From the NCBI GenBank assembly GCA_003343705.1, contig QAKR01000019.1, forward strand, positions 1-14,553: DNA of 14,553 nucleotides, given 5' to 3'. The stretch's first letter is position 1, and each line of letters opens with the position of its first letter. Made by a program: the position numbers and the translations under genes. Source of the stretch: Clostridiales bacterium. Its GTDB lineage: Bacteria > Bacillota > Clostridia > Oscillospirales > UBA644. Below, one piece after another: positions 1 to 7,190 of the stretch. The notes under the pieces are model-generated. The model ran no database searches and was not told where the DNA came from. It saw only the letters and a program-made list of their open reading frames with translations.

Positions 1-135
1 AACATTACTGATGATAAATATATAATAAGCAATGCAAATAAAGGAAACATAACAAATACCCTCCATGAAGAATATATAAAAACAGTAACTGGGCAACTTC
101 AAAAACATAAAAACAGGTTGACGGAGATTTATTGA
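1..135 (+). CDS. C-terminal fragment of an unidentified protein (5' end outside window)
   Basis: Reading frame 1 is open from the first base to a TGA at 133-135 and gives a 44-residue hydrophilic, lysine-rich tail that includes HEEYIKTVTGQLQKHK. The stop lies 3 bases before the ATG of the glycosyltransferase gene on the same strand, and the next gene's ribosome binding site (GGAG at 123-126) sits inside this frame. This is the spacing expected of two genes in one operon. The fragment has no motif I recognise. From its neighbour it could belong to a polysaccharide biosynthesis protein, but that is inference only. Confidence 0.55.
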   Translation, partial: NITDDKYIISNANKGNITNTLHEEYIKTVTGQLQKHKNRLTEIY

Positions 136-138
136 TTT

Positions 139-1275
139 ATGAAAAAGATATTAATTACCTGCACAGATGTAATTATGTTTCAATTTCTTCTTCCCCACGC
201 ACTGTATTTGATAAGTAAAGGATATCTTGTTGATGTGGCCTGCTCGTCCCCTGAAGAATATAAAAAAGAAATGTATATGGATTATATACGTCAATCCCTT
301 CCTAAGGAATGTAACATTTATAATATCAGCGCAAAACGTTCGCTTTTCTCATTACAAAACATTAAAGCTTATAAACAAATTAAAAACATTATAAACAGCA
401 GCACTTATGACATAATATGGGCCAATGAACCGGTCATGGGTGTTATCACAAGATTGGCGGCTTTCGGCGTAAGAAGAAAGGGGAAAACAAAAGTTCTCTA
501 CCTTGTGCAGGGTTATCATTTTTTCAAAGGTGCACCTTTAAAAAGCTGGATTCACTACCCTGTTGAAAAATTCATGTCTCAGTTCTGCGACTGTATGTGT
601 ATGGTTAACTGGGAAGATTATTTCTTCACCAGAAAAAATATGCCCAAAACACATGTAGAACATATTGACGGAATCGGATTTGATGCAAACAAGTTTAAAA
701 ATGCGGACATCAACAAAGATGCTAAACGGGCTGAATTAGGTATATCAACCGATGATATTTTAATTGTTTCCGTAGGAGAATTACAAACAAGAAAAAATCA
801 CGAGCTTGTAATTCGGGCTTTAGCAAAATTAAACAACCCTAAATTAAAATACATAATTTGTGGCAGAGGAGAGCTTTTGTTCCATCTGACAAAACTGTGT
901 AATGAGTTAAAAATATCAGACCGAGTTCAATTTTTGGGGCATAGGCATGACATAAATGAAATTTTAAAAGCATCTGATATATTTGCGTATCCCTCTCAAA
1001 AAGAAGGGCTGGGAATCGCCGCACTTGAAGCAATGGCGGCAGGTTTACCCATGATTACATCTAATATTCAAGTAATTAAAGACTTTGTTGTAAACGGTAA
1101 AAACGGCTATTGCTTCTCGCCCAAAGATGTTGATGGTTATGCAGAAGCGTTAAAAACTCTGGTTGAAAATAAAGATTTGAGAGTTTCAATAGGTAAACAT
1201 AATACTACGGCTGTTGAAAAATATAACCTAAAAAACAGTTTAAATGAAGTAGAATCTATCATTAATTGTATTTAG
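139..1275 (+). CDS. Glycosyltransferase family 4 (GT-B fold)
   Basis: This 378-residue protein probably transfers a sugar from a nucleotide-sugar donor to a lipid-linked or growing cell-surface polysaccharide at the cytoplasmic side of the membrane. The N-terminal half (about 1-185) is the acceptor-side Rossmann domain, beginning MKKILITCTDVIMFQFLLPH with no signal peptide. The C-terminal half (about 195-375) is the donor-binding GT4 domain. It shows the SVGELQTRKNHELVIRAL block (R218/K219 in the place of the usual phosphate-contacting basic residues), the FLGHRHDINEILKASDIFAYPS block, and the E-x7-E signature in EGLGIAALE (E289 and E297). Length is normal for the family. It resembles EpsD/CapM-type exopolysaccharide enzymes; donor and acceptor cannot be read from the sequence. 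Its GGAG at 123-126 is 12 bases before the ATG, a little long. It follows another gene by 3 bases and converges on the membrane-protein gene at 1319. Confidence 0.9.
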   Translation: MKKILITCTDVIMFQFLLPHALYLISKGYLVDVACSSPEEYKKEMYMDYIRQSLPKECNIYNISAKRSLFSLQNIKAYKQIKNIINSSTYDIIWANEPVMGVITRLAAFGVRRKGKTKVLYLVQGYHFFKGAPLKSWIHYPVEKFMSQFCDCMCMVNWEDYFFTRKNMPKTHVEHIDGIGFDANKFKNADINKDAKRAELGISTDDILIVSVGELQTRKNHELVIRALAKLNNPKLKYIICGRGELLFHLTKLCNELKISDRVQFLGHRHDINEILKASDIFAYPSQKEGLGIAALEAMAAGLPMITSNIQVIKDFVVNGKNGYCFSPKDVDGYAEALKTLVENKDLRVSIGKHNTTAVEKYNLKNSLNEVESIINCI

Positions 1276-1318
1276 GAAGTATATTATGTAAGCTTTACTT
1301 TAATCTATTTATTAAAAA

Positions 1319-2524
1319 TTATTTATTGAATTCACCATCCCATACAGGTAAATTTTCAATATATTTTCCGTCAACGGCAGGAACATAATAAGCTCCATAA
1401 TTATTAAGATTTTCATCAATTCCTATTACATCTACCGGAATCTGAACAAGAATTCGATAATATGGCATAAATATTTTTACAGAATCGGCGTTAGGATAAA
1501 CAATTTCTATTTTTTTAACATATTCTGTTCCGGGGAAATCATAACAAACAGAAGTAATGTAGTTTTTATTTTCAAGCAACTCAAAAGCCTTTTCTTTACT
1601 TATAATAGGATAATAACCTATAACATTATCTAAATTCGGTTTAAAGTATCTGGAAAAGTCTAGCTCGCCTTCTTTATTACAATAAAACGTAACATAATTA
1701 AAGTTATAATTAATTATTTTTTGTGCAAGATCTCCCGTGTCATCAAATATCTGTATCTCATAGCCCTTTTCACCATAAAAATTATAATCTCCGCCACTTA
1801 TATTTATTTTGGGATTTTTCATCCCGATATAGTCTTTATACTCATTCAGTAAGTATTCGGCAACCTTATAAAGATCTTGATAACTGGCATTATACGTAAA
1901 ATTATATCCTTCCGGTAGTACAACAGCAGGTTCAAAGCTCACGGTAACATCCATTGATTTGTCTACTTCAACTCTATATTTTTCATCTTGCATAAAAACA
2001 CAACTTGGCTTTAAGAATTCTTCCGGCACATCCTCTATTCCTTTAAATTGTTCAATGGCTTGTTGTTTCCTCCGTTCATCGGGAGTATTATCTTTTATAG
2101 GCAGATTTTCTACATCCATACCTAACTTATCAGCGGTGTTTTTTAAAAGTAATTTCATAGCTTCAAAGTCCGGATTTTCAACACCATAAATTGAAAAAGT
2201 TAATGGGTTTTTTATAACAGGAAGATGTTTGATATTACTGTTTATGTTCCATGGGTTTTCATTGACAATTTCGTCAATACTATATGCCAGGTGACTTTCA
2301 CCGGGGCCATAACCTTCACCTAATATACTATCAAGTGTTATCACTGGCAATTCTTTTTTACTCACCAGTATAACACTGATTCCGATAATTAATGCCATAC
2401 AAGCAGCTACCGCTATATAACGGCTGTATTTAAATTTTCTTTTCTTTATAACATTATTTTCTGCATTTTCAATTAGATCCGAATCTATTTTCCCTATTAT
2501 TTTAAACATTTGATCTTGATTCAT
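1319..2524 (-). CDS. Single-pass membrane partner (putative anti-sigma/sensor) of the ECF sigma factor
   Basis: This 401-residue protein has a short cytoplasmic N-terminus (1-35, including IDSDLIENAENN), one transmembrane helix at about 36-54 (YIAVAACMALIIGISVILV) preceded by KKRKFKYSR, and a large domain of about 345 residues predicted to lie outside the cell. The N-terminal MNQDQMFKIIGKIDSDLIENA and the C-terminal IEIVYPNADSVKIFMPYYR and YVPAVDGKYI blocks match what I recall of proteins encoded next to clostridial ECF sigma genes. It lacks the HxxxCxxC zinc-binding anti-sigma motif, so the anti-sigma role is inferred from gene order and topology. Its ATG overlaps the sigma factor's TAA by one base (TAATG), and a strong AAGGAGG lies in the sigma gene's last codons, so translation of the two is probably coupled. 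The outer domain is not recognised. Confidence 0.75.
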   Translation of the reverse strand: MNQDQMFKIIGKIDSDLIENAENNVIKKRKFKYSRYIAVAACMALIIGISVILVSKKELPVITLDSILGEGYGPGESHLAYSIDEIVNENPWNINSNIKHLPVIKNPLTFSIYGVENPDFEAMKLLLKNTADKLGMDVENLPIKDNTPDERRKQQAIEQFKGIEDVPEEFLKPSCVFMQDEKYRVEVDKSMDVTVSFEPAVVLPEGYNFTYNASYQDLYKVAEYLLNEYKDYIGMKNPKINISGGDYNFYGEKGYEIQIFDDTGDLAQKIINYNFNYVTFYCNKEGELDFSRYFKPNLDNVIGYYPIISKEKAFELLENKNYITSVCYDFPGTEYVKKIEIVYPNADSVKIFMPYYRILVQIPVDVIGIDENLNNYGAYYVPAVDGKYIENLPVWDGEFNK

Positions 2525-3075
2525 TATAACACTCCCTCCTTTTCAAGATAAACTTTTAATTTTTTTCTTATTTCATATAGCATAGATTTAATTTTACTTT
2601 CACTGTACCTATATTTTTCTGAAAGACTTTTAACGCTGTCACAATGCCAATATCTTCTAACAAATATTTGCTGTTTTTCAATAGATAACATTTTTATAAA
2701 ATTACTTATTTGTCCTGCAATTTCATTTTCATGAATTTCATTTTCAACCGAAATATCAGAAGGTATAAAATCCTCTATTTCACTTAATAATATTGTAAAC
2801 TCAATCCGTTTTTTTGCATGTTTTTTTCTATAGCAATCTAAAGATATATTACGAATAATACAACCTAAAAAAGTTTTTAAAATATTTGGTTTTTGAGGTG
2901 GGATAATGTTCCATGCGCTTAAATATGTATCATTAATACACTCATCCGAATCCTGATGATCATTTAGAATATTATATGAAACAGACATTAAATATCCGCG
3001 ATATTTAATGTCTGTTTCTTTAATTGCCGTTTCATCTCTTTGCCAAAATAATTCAATTATATTTAAATCATCCAT
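2524..3075 (-). CDS. ECF-type RNA polymerase sigma factor
   Basis: This 183-residue sigma-70 family protein has only regions 2 and 4 and would direct RNA polymerase to a small regulon. Region 2 (about 18-90) contains YLMSVSYNILNDHQDSDECINDTYLSAW, shown here as two blocks (YLMSVSYNIL and DECINDTYLSAW), followed by FLGCIIRNISLDCYRKKHAKKR, typical of clostridial ECF factors. Region 4 (about 120-178) has EKQQIFVRRYWHCDSVKSLS and the helix-turn-helix YSESKIKSMLYEIRKKLK. The reading frame extends upstream to an ATG at 3099, but the ATG at 3075 is preferred: AAAGGGG lies 8 bases before it, and the protein then starts MDDLNIIELFWQRDE as expected for the family. It is followed, with a one-base overlap, by its membrane partner. 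A consensus sigma-A promoter lies about 85 bases upstream. Codons 20-33 form a perfect 41-bp palindrome, described separately. Confidence 0.9.
   Translation of the reverse strand: MDDLNIIELFWQRDETAIKETDIKYRGYLMSVSYNILNDHQDSDECINDTYLSAWNIIPPQKPNILKTFLGCIIRNISLDCYRKKHAKKRIEFTILLSEIEDFIPSDISVENEIHENEIAGQISNFIKMLSIEKQQIFVRRYWHCDSVKSLSEKYRYSESKIKSMLYEIRKKLKVYLEKEGVL
2978..3018. repeat. Perfect palindrome (19-bp arms, 3-nt centre) inside the sigma gene
   Basis: On the plus strand the left arm gaaacagacattaaatatc (2978-2996), the centre cgc (2997-2999) and the right arm gatatttaatgtctgtttc (3000-3018) are exact reverse complements. It lies 57-97 bases downstream of the sigma factor ATG and encodes ETDIKYRGYLMSV with the start of the next codon, without breaking the frame. 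In the mRNA it would form a 19-bp stem with a tight loop near the start of the message. Under equal base composition, a perfect stem this long with a fixed loop is expected about 5e-8 times in a window of this size, so chance is unlikely even allowing for the AT-rich arms. A regulatory hairpin, a symmetric DNA site or a fold-back artefact are all possible. Confidence 0.9.
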
Positions 3076-3116
3076 ATATTCAACCCCTTTCATCTTCATA
3101 CATAAAGACGTAAAAT

Positions 3117-3139
3117 AAAATTACTGGTTGTAACATTTT
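3117..3139 (-). promoter_or_regulatory. Small bulged hairpin in the sigma gene 5' leader
   Basis: aaaattac (3117-3124) can pair with gtaa and tttt at 3130-3133 and 3136-3139, leaving a 2-nt bulge and a 5-nt loop (tggtt). It lies in the predicted untranslated leader, about 42 bases before the ATG at 3075 and downstream of the predicted start site. It may be an operator or a leader hairpin, but the stem is AT-rich and the evidence is weak. Confidence 0.25.
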
Positions 3140-3159
3140 TCCATTTTTTTATTTAATTA

Positions 3160-3188
3160 ATAATAACTGATATTTTATAATATGTCAA
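3160..3188 (-). promoter_or_regulatory. Sigma-A promoter of the sigma/membrane-partner operon
   Basis: Read on the minus strand, TTGACA (3188-3183) is followed by exactly 17 bases and TATTAT (3165-3160). The -35 is a perfect consensus and the -10 has 5 of 6 bases. The predicted start is near 3153, giving a leader of about 78 bases before the ATG at 3075. The promoter is of housekeeping type. No second, ECF-like self-promoter was evident, although such motifs are too variable to exclude by eye. Confidence 0.75.
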
Positions 3189-3236
3189 TAAATTATTTTG
3201 ATAAAATTAAGGTTGTTAAATATGCATTAATATTAA

Positions 3237-3526
3237 GAATCCCTCCCGTAAAAAAAGGGATGGTAGACTTAATACAAACTTCCTGACCCCCAAAAGCTTA
3301 ATTATAGTTAATTAATATTTAAGATTTTTAAGGTGTAAAAAACGTTGATTACCACGTTTTTATTAATTTCATCAGCTTTTTTACTTTTGACTTTTCGGAG
3401 CCTAAACATACCTCTGCACTCATGTCTGCCCCGAAAAGCCCAATCACAACGTTTCTCTTTATTCTACAGCGTGTAATAAGCCTTTGTCTACAAGCTGAAA
3501 CCCTCCCGTTTTTACGGGAGGGTTTC
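3237..3526. mobile_element. MITE-like ~290-bp element with hairpin-forming terminal inverted repeats
   Basis: The left end (3237-3264, gaatccctcccgt, then an A-run and gggatggt) matches the reverse complement of the right end (3500-3526, gaaaccctcccgt, then an A-run and cgggagggt) with few differences, so the ends form terminal inverted repeats of about 27 bp. Each end also folds on itself. Inside are aaaaacgt/acgttttt (3338-3345 and 3354-3361) and cttttcgg/ccgaaaag (3391-3398 and 3431-3438). There is no transposase. Two overlapping minus-strand frames between about 3528 and 3300 are open for 50-60 codons but lack a convincing start and ribosome binding site. No clear target duplication is visible. 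The element fills most of the gene-free stretch 3076-3545. It could be a MITE, a dispersed palindromic repeat or a structured-RNA locus. Confidence 0.55.
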
Positions 3527-3528
3527 AG
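3495..3528 (-). terminator. nifJ: Strong stem-loop after nifJ (probable transcription or processing end)
   Basis: ctgaaaccctcccgt (3495-3509) and acgggagggtttcag (3514-3528) are perfect 15-bp complements around a tttt loop. The hairpin begins 17 bases beyond the nifJ stop codon and is the most stable one in this gap. No U-run follows it on either strand, so it is not a textbook intrinsic terminator. It may stabilise the nifJ message 3' end or act with a termination factor. It coincides with the right end of the MITE-like element, so any terminator role may be incidental. Confidence 0.5.
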
Positions 3529-3545
3529 GATATTATAATTTAAAA

Positions 3546-6500
3546 TTATTTATCGTTTAAGCCAACAAGCTTATCAAATCTTTGTTTAGCTTCTATTTCA
3601 GCTTTTTCAAAGAGTTTGCCTGCTCTGTCAGGGAATGAAAGGTTAAGAGAAGAATATCTTACTTCATTCTTTATAAAGTCAGAGAAGCTTGCCGTAGGAG
3701 CTTTGCTGTCAAGTGTGAAGGGGTTCTTACCTTCGTCAGCAAGACGGGGATCGTAACGGAACATGTTCCAGTATCCGGCATTTACAGCACTCTTTGTCTC
3801 AGCCATAGCATTTTTAAGGCCGCCCTTGATACCATGGTTGATACAGGGAGCATATGCTATAATAATTGAAGGACCATGATAGCTTTCAGCCTCAGCAAGA
3901 GCTTTAATTGTCTGGTTGTAATCTGCACCCATGGCAATGGAAGCAACATAAACATAACCATAAGACATGGCAATTGCTGCAAGGTCTTTCTTCTTCTGGC
4001 CTTTACCTGCTGCTGCAAACTGTGCAACAGAACCTGTCGGAGTTGCTTTAGAAGCCTGGCCGCCTGTGTTGGAGTAAACTTCTGTATCAAATACCATAAT
4101 GTTTACATCTTCACCGGAAGCGATTACGTGGTCAAGTCCGCCGAAGCCGATATCATATGCCCAACCGTCGCCACCGAAGATCCACATGGATTTCTTAACA
4201 AGCATATCTTTGTTTTCTCTGATATATTTGCCTTCGCAGCAGTCGCAATCACCAATAGCAGCAAGAAGCTTTTCTGCTGCAGCTTTTGAACCTTCTGCGC
4301 ATTCTCTGTTTTCAATCCATTCGTCACAAACAGCTTTAAGGTCAGCGTTCTTTTCGCCCAAAGACTTGATAACATCAGCCAGTTTATCTCTGCGCTGTTT
4401 AACAGCAAGGAACATACCGTAGCCGTATTCAGCATTCTCTTCAAACAAAGAGTTAGCCCAAGCAGGACCGTGACCGGCTTTGTTTACTGTATACGGTGTA
4501 GAAGGAGCAGAACCGCCCCAGATAGAAGAACATCCTGTTGCGTTAGCAATATACATTCTGTCGCCGAAGAGCTGTGTTATAAGCTTAGCATAAGGTGTTT
4601 CGCCACAACCGCCGCAAGCTCCGGAGAACTCGAGTAAAGGCTGTTTAAACTGTGAACCTTTAACTGTAGTTGCTGCAAAAGGTGTTTCTTTAACAGAAAC
4701 GTTTTCAAATGCATAATCAAATACAGGCTGTTGATCACGTTGTGTGTCGATAGGCTGCATAACAAGAGCTTTTTCTTTTGCAGGACATACGTTTACACAG
4801 CTTCCGCAACCGGTACAGTCAAGAATTGAAGCCGCCATTGTAAATACAGTATTATCAAGGCCTTTACCGACTGTCTTTTTAGTTTTAATCTGAGAAGGAG
4901 CAGCTTTAAGCTCATTTTCATCAAGGATAAACGGTCTTAAAACAGCATGGGGGCATACATATGAACACTGGTTACACTGTATGCAGTTTTCGGGGATCCA
5001 TGACGGAACGTCAACAGCAGCGCCGCGTTTTTCATATGCAGCAGTACCCTGAGGAAGTGTACCGTCAACCCATTTTGTAAAGGTTGAAACAGGGATATCG
5101 TCACCTGCCATGTTGTTTGCAGGGATAAGAATATCTTCAACGAACTCTTTAAGAGAAGCGTCTTTTGCATCAACAACTACTTTAGCTTTAACATCAGATG
5201 AATCAGCCCAAGAAGCGGGATAATCTACCTTTTTAACATTTTCAATACCTTTGTCAATAGCGGCAAAGTTCTGGTTTACAACCTGTTCGCCTTTTCTGCC
5301 GTAGGATTTGACAACAGCGTCTTTCATATACTTAACTGCATCTTCAAGAGGAATAATATTTGCAATTTTGAAGAAAGCGGATTGAAGAATCATATTGATA
5401 CGATTGCCAAGCCCGATCTCTTTTGCAATTCCGTTACCGTCAACGGTGTAGAAATTGATCTTTTTAGAAGCAATATCCTTCTTCATTTTTGCAGGAAGTC
5501 TTTCTGTAAGTGTTTCAACATCCCAGTCTGCGTTTAAGAGGAAAGAAGAACCTTCTTTAAGATCTTTTGTCATATCATATTTATCAACATAGGAGGTGTT
5601 GTGGCAAGCTACAAAATCAGCTTTGTTAACATAGTATGTTGAACGAATAGGAGACTTACCGAAACGAAGGTGAGAAATTGTTACACCACCGGATTTCTTA
5701 CTGTCATACTGGAAGTATGCTTGAGCATACATGTCTGTATGGTCGCCGATGATTTTAATGGAGTTTTTATTAGCACCGACAGTACCGTCAGAACCAAGGC
5801 CCCAGAATTTACATTCGGTTGTGCCTGCAGAAGCTGTTTCGGGATGAACCGTAATAGGCAAGCTGAGGTGAGTAACATCATCGTTAATACCGATTGTAAA
5901 GTTATGCTTGGGCGCATCTGTTTTAAGATTGTCATAAACAGCAATAATCTGGCCGGGAGTTGTATCTTTAGAGCCAAGACCATAACGGCCGCCGACAACT
6001 TTAACGCCTGCAAATTCACTGCCCATAAGAGCTGTAACAATGTCAAGATAAAGAGGTTCGCCGATTGCACCAGGCTCTTTTGTTCTGTCAAGAACAGCGA
6101 TTTTCTTTGTTGTTTTGGGTATAACGGAAAGTAAATGTTTAACGCTGAACGGTCTGTAAAGACGAACTTTGATCAAGCCGACTTTTTCGCCTTTGGAAAG
6201 CAAATAGTCAATTGTTTCTTCAGCTGTGTCACATACAGAACCCATAGCGATAATAACTTTATCTGCATCGGGGGCACCGTAATAATCAAATAAATGATAA
6301 TTTTTGCCTGTTTTAGCGTTTACTTTGTTCATATAATCTTCAGTAACGTCAACTATTTTTGTATAGAATTCGTTTGAAGCTTCTTTAGCCTGGAAGAAGA
6401 TGTCAGGGTTCTGAGCAGAGCCTCTTAAAACAGGATGTTCGGGGTTGAGTGAACGTGCTTTGTATTCTTTAATAGCGTCCATATCAACCATTTCTTTAAG

Positions 6501-7070
6501 ATCTTCATAATCCCAAGCTTCAATTTTCTGAATTTCATGAGAGGTTCTGAATCCGTCGAAGAAATGTAAAAACGGAACTCTTCCTTTAATTGTTGAAAGG
6601 TGTGCAACTGCGCCAAGATCCATAACTTCCTGTACATTAGAAGAAGCAAGCATTGCATAACCTGTCTGACGGCATGCCATTACGTCGGAATGGTCTCCGA
6701 AAATTGAAAGAGCATGTGTAGCCAAAGCTCTTGCTGAAACGTGAATAACGTTAGGTAAAAGCTCACCGGCTATTTTATACATATTAGGGATCATAAGCAA
6801 AAGGCCCTGAGATGCAGTATACGTTGTTGTAAGTGCACCTGCTGATAAAGAACCGTGAACAGCACCTGCTGCACCTGCTTCTGATTGCATTTCAGCAACT
6901 TTTACTTCTTGACCGAAAATATTTTTTTGCCCTTTAGCGGACCAAGCGTCTGTAACTTCTGCCATTACCGATGACGGTGTGATAGGATAGATGGCTGCAA
7001 CTTCGGTGAATGCGTACGAAACGTGCGCTGCAGCGTTGTTGCCGTCCATCGTCTTCATTTTTCTTGCCAT
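3546..7070 (-). CDS. nifJ: Pyruvate:ferredoxin (flavodoxin) oxidoreductase, PFOR
   Basis: This 1174-residue cytosolic homodimeric enzyme oxidises pyruvate with CoA to acetyl-CoA and CO2 and passes electrons to ferredoxin, the main pyruvate exit in anaerobic clostridia. All domains are present: the N-terminal pyruvate/TPP domain with YPITPSS (28-34), a transketolase C-like domain (about 260-370), the gamma domain (about 415-600), a two-cluster ferredoxin domain, and the C-terminal TPP domain with GGDGWAYDIGFGG and EVYSNTGGQASK. Cluster cysteines are C696/C699/C702/C706 and C752/C755/C758/C762. The proximal cluster uses C819/C822/C847/C1076, matching the known Desulfovibrio africanus pattern. 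The D. africanus C-terminal extension is absent, as in most clostridial enzymes. AGGAGG (7080-7085) lies 9 bases before the ATG, with its own strong promoter upstream. It is a single-gene unit bracketed by two repeat elements. Confidence 0.98.
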   Translation of the reverse strand: MARKMKTMDGNNAAAHVSYAFTEVAAIYPITPSSVMAEVTDAWSAKGQKNIFGQEVKVAEMQSEAGAAGAVHGSLSAGALTTTYTASQGLLLMIPNMYKIAGELLPNVIHVSARALATHALSIFGDHSDVMACRQTGYAMLASSNVQEVMDLGAVAHLSTIKGRVPFLHFFDGFRTSHEIQKIEAWDYEDLKEMVDMDAIKEYKARSLNPEHPVLRGSAQNPDIFFQAKEASNEFYTKIVDVTEDYMNKVNAKTGKNYHLFDYYGAPDADKVIIAMGSVCDTAEETIDYLLSKGEKVGLIKVRLYRPFSVKHLLSVIPKTTKKIAVLDRTKEPGAIGEPLYLDIVTALMGSEFAGVKVVGGRYGLGSKDTTPGQIIAVYDNLKTDAPKHNFTIGINDDVTHLSLPITVHPETASAGTTECKFWGLGSDGTVGANKNSIKIIGDHTDMYAQAYFQYDSKKSGGVTISHLRFGKSPIRSTYYVNKADFVACHNTSYVDKYDMTKDLKEGSSFLLNADWDVETLTERLPAKMKKDIASKKINFYTVDGNGIAKEIGLGNRINMILQSAFFKIANIIPLEDAVKYMKDAVVKSYGRKGEQVVNQNFAAIDKGIENVKKVDYPASWADSSDVKAKVVVDAKDASLKEFVEDILIPANNMAGDDIPVSTFTKWVDGTLPQGTAAYEKRGAAVDVPSWIPENCIQCNQCSYVCPHAVLRPFILDENELKAAPSQIKTKKTVGKGLDNTVFTMAASILDCTGCGSCVNVCPAKEKALVMQPIDTQRDQQPVFDYAFENVSVKETPFAATTVKGSQFKQPLLEFSGACGGCGETPYAKLITQLFGDRMYIANATGCSSIWGGSAPSTPYTVNKAGHGPAWANSLFEENAEYGYGMFLAVKQRRDKLADVIKSLGEKNADLKAVCDEWIENRECAEGSKAAAEKLLAAIGDCDCCEGKYIRENKDMLVKKSMWIFGGDGWAYDIGFGGLDHVIASGEDVNIMVFDTEVYSNTGGQASKATPTGSVAQFAAAGKGQKKKDLAAIAMSYGYVYVASIAMGADYNQTIKALAEAESYHGPSIIIAYAPCINHGIKGGLKNAMAETKSAVNAGYWNMFRYDPRLADEGKNPFTLDSKAPTASFSDFIKNEVRYSSLNLSFPDRAGKLFEKAEIEAKQRFDKLVGLNDK

Positions 7071-7126
7071 AACGATAAACCTCCTGATTTGTTATCTATA
7101 TAATTTATTAAATTACATTCTTTGTT

Positions 7127-7155
7127 ATTATATCATAATTTAAACTTACTGTAAA
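7127..7155 (-). promoter_or_regulatory. nifJ: Extended -10 sigma-A promoter of nifJ
   Basis: On the minus strand, TTTACA (7155-7150) is followed by 17 bases and a perfect TATAAT (7132-7127), with TG one base upstream of the -10 (7135-7134). The predicted start is near 7120, giving a leader of about 50 bases that carries AGGAGG at 7080-7085. This is near-consensus and suits a highly expressed metabolic gene. No operator palindrome or riboswitch fold is evident in the short leader. The -35 lies only about 35 bp from the end of the repeat element at 7191. Confidence 0.8.
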
Positions 7156-7190
7156 TAGAGTTTAGAAAAAATTTGCAAAAATATAGTCGT

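Noticed and set aside
1276..1318. Bidirectional terminator between the convergent glycosyltransferase and membrane-protein genes
   Set aside because: Only a 4-bp stem (gtaa/ttac) followed by a discontinuous T-rich stretch is visible, too weak to call.
3076..3099. Alternative upstream start (ATG at 3099) for the sigma factor
   Set aside because: The AAAGGGG ribosome binding sequence lies downstream of that ATG and 8 bases before the ATG at 3075, and the family alignment starts at the latter.
3876..6134. Several plus- and minus-strand open frames overlapping nifJ
   Set aside because: They are out-of-frame shadows of a fully conserved PFOR gene, with no ribosome binding sites or recognisable domains.
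7071..7126. Possible riboswitch in the nifJ leader
   Set aside because: The leader of about 50 bases is AT-rich and carries only the ribosome binding site, with no stable fold.
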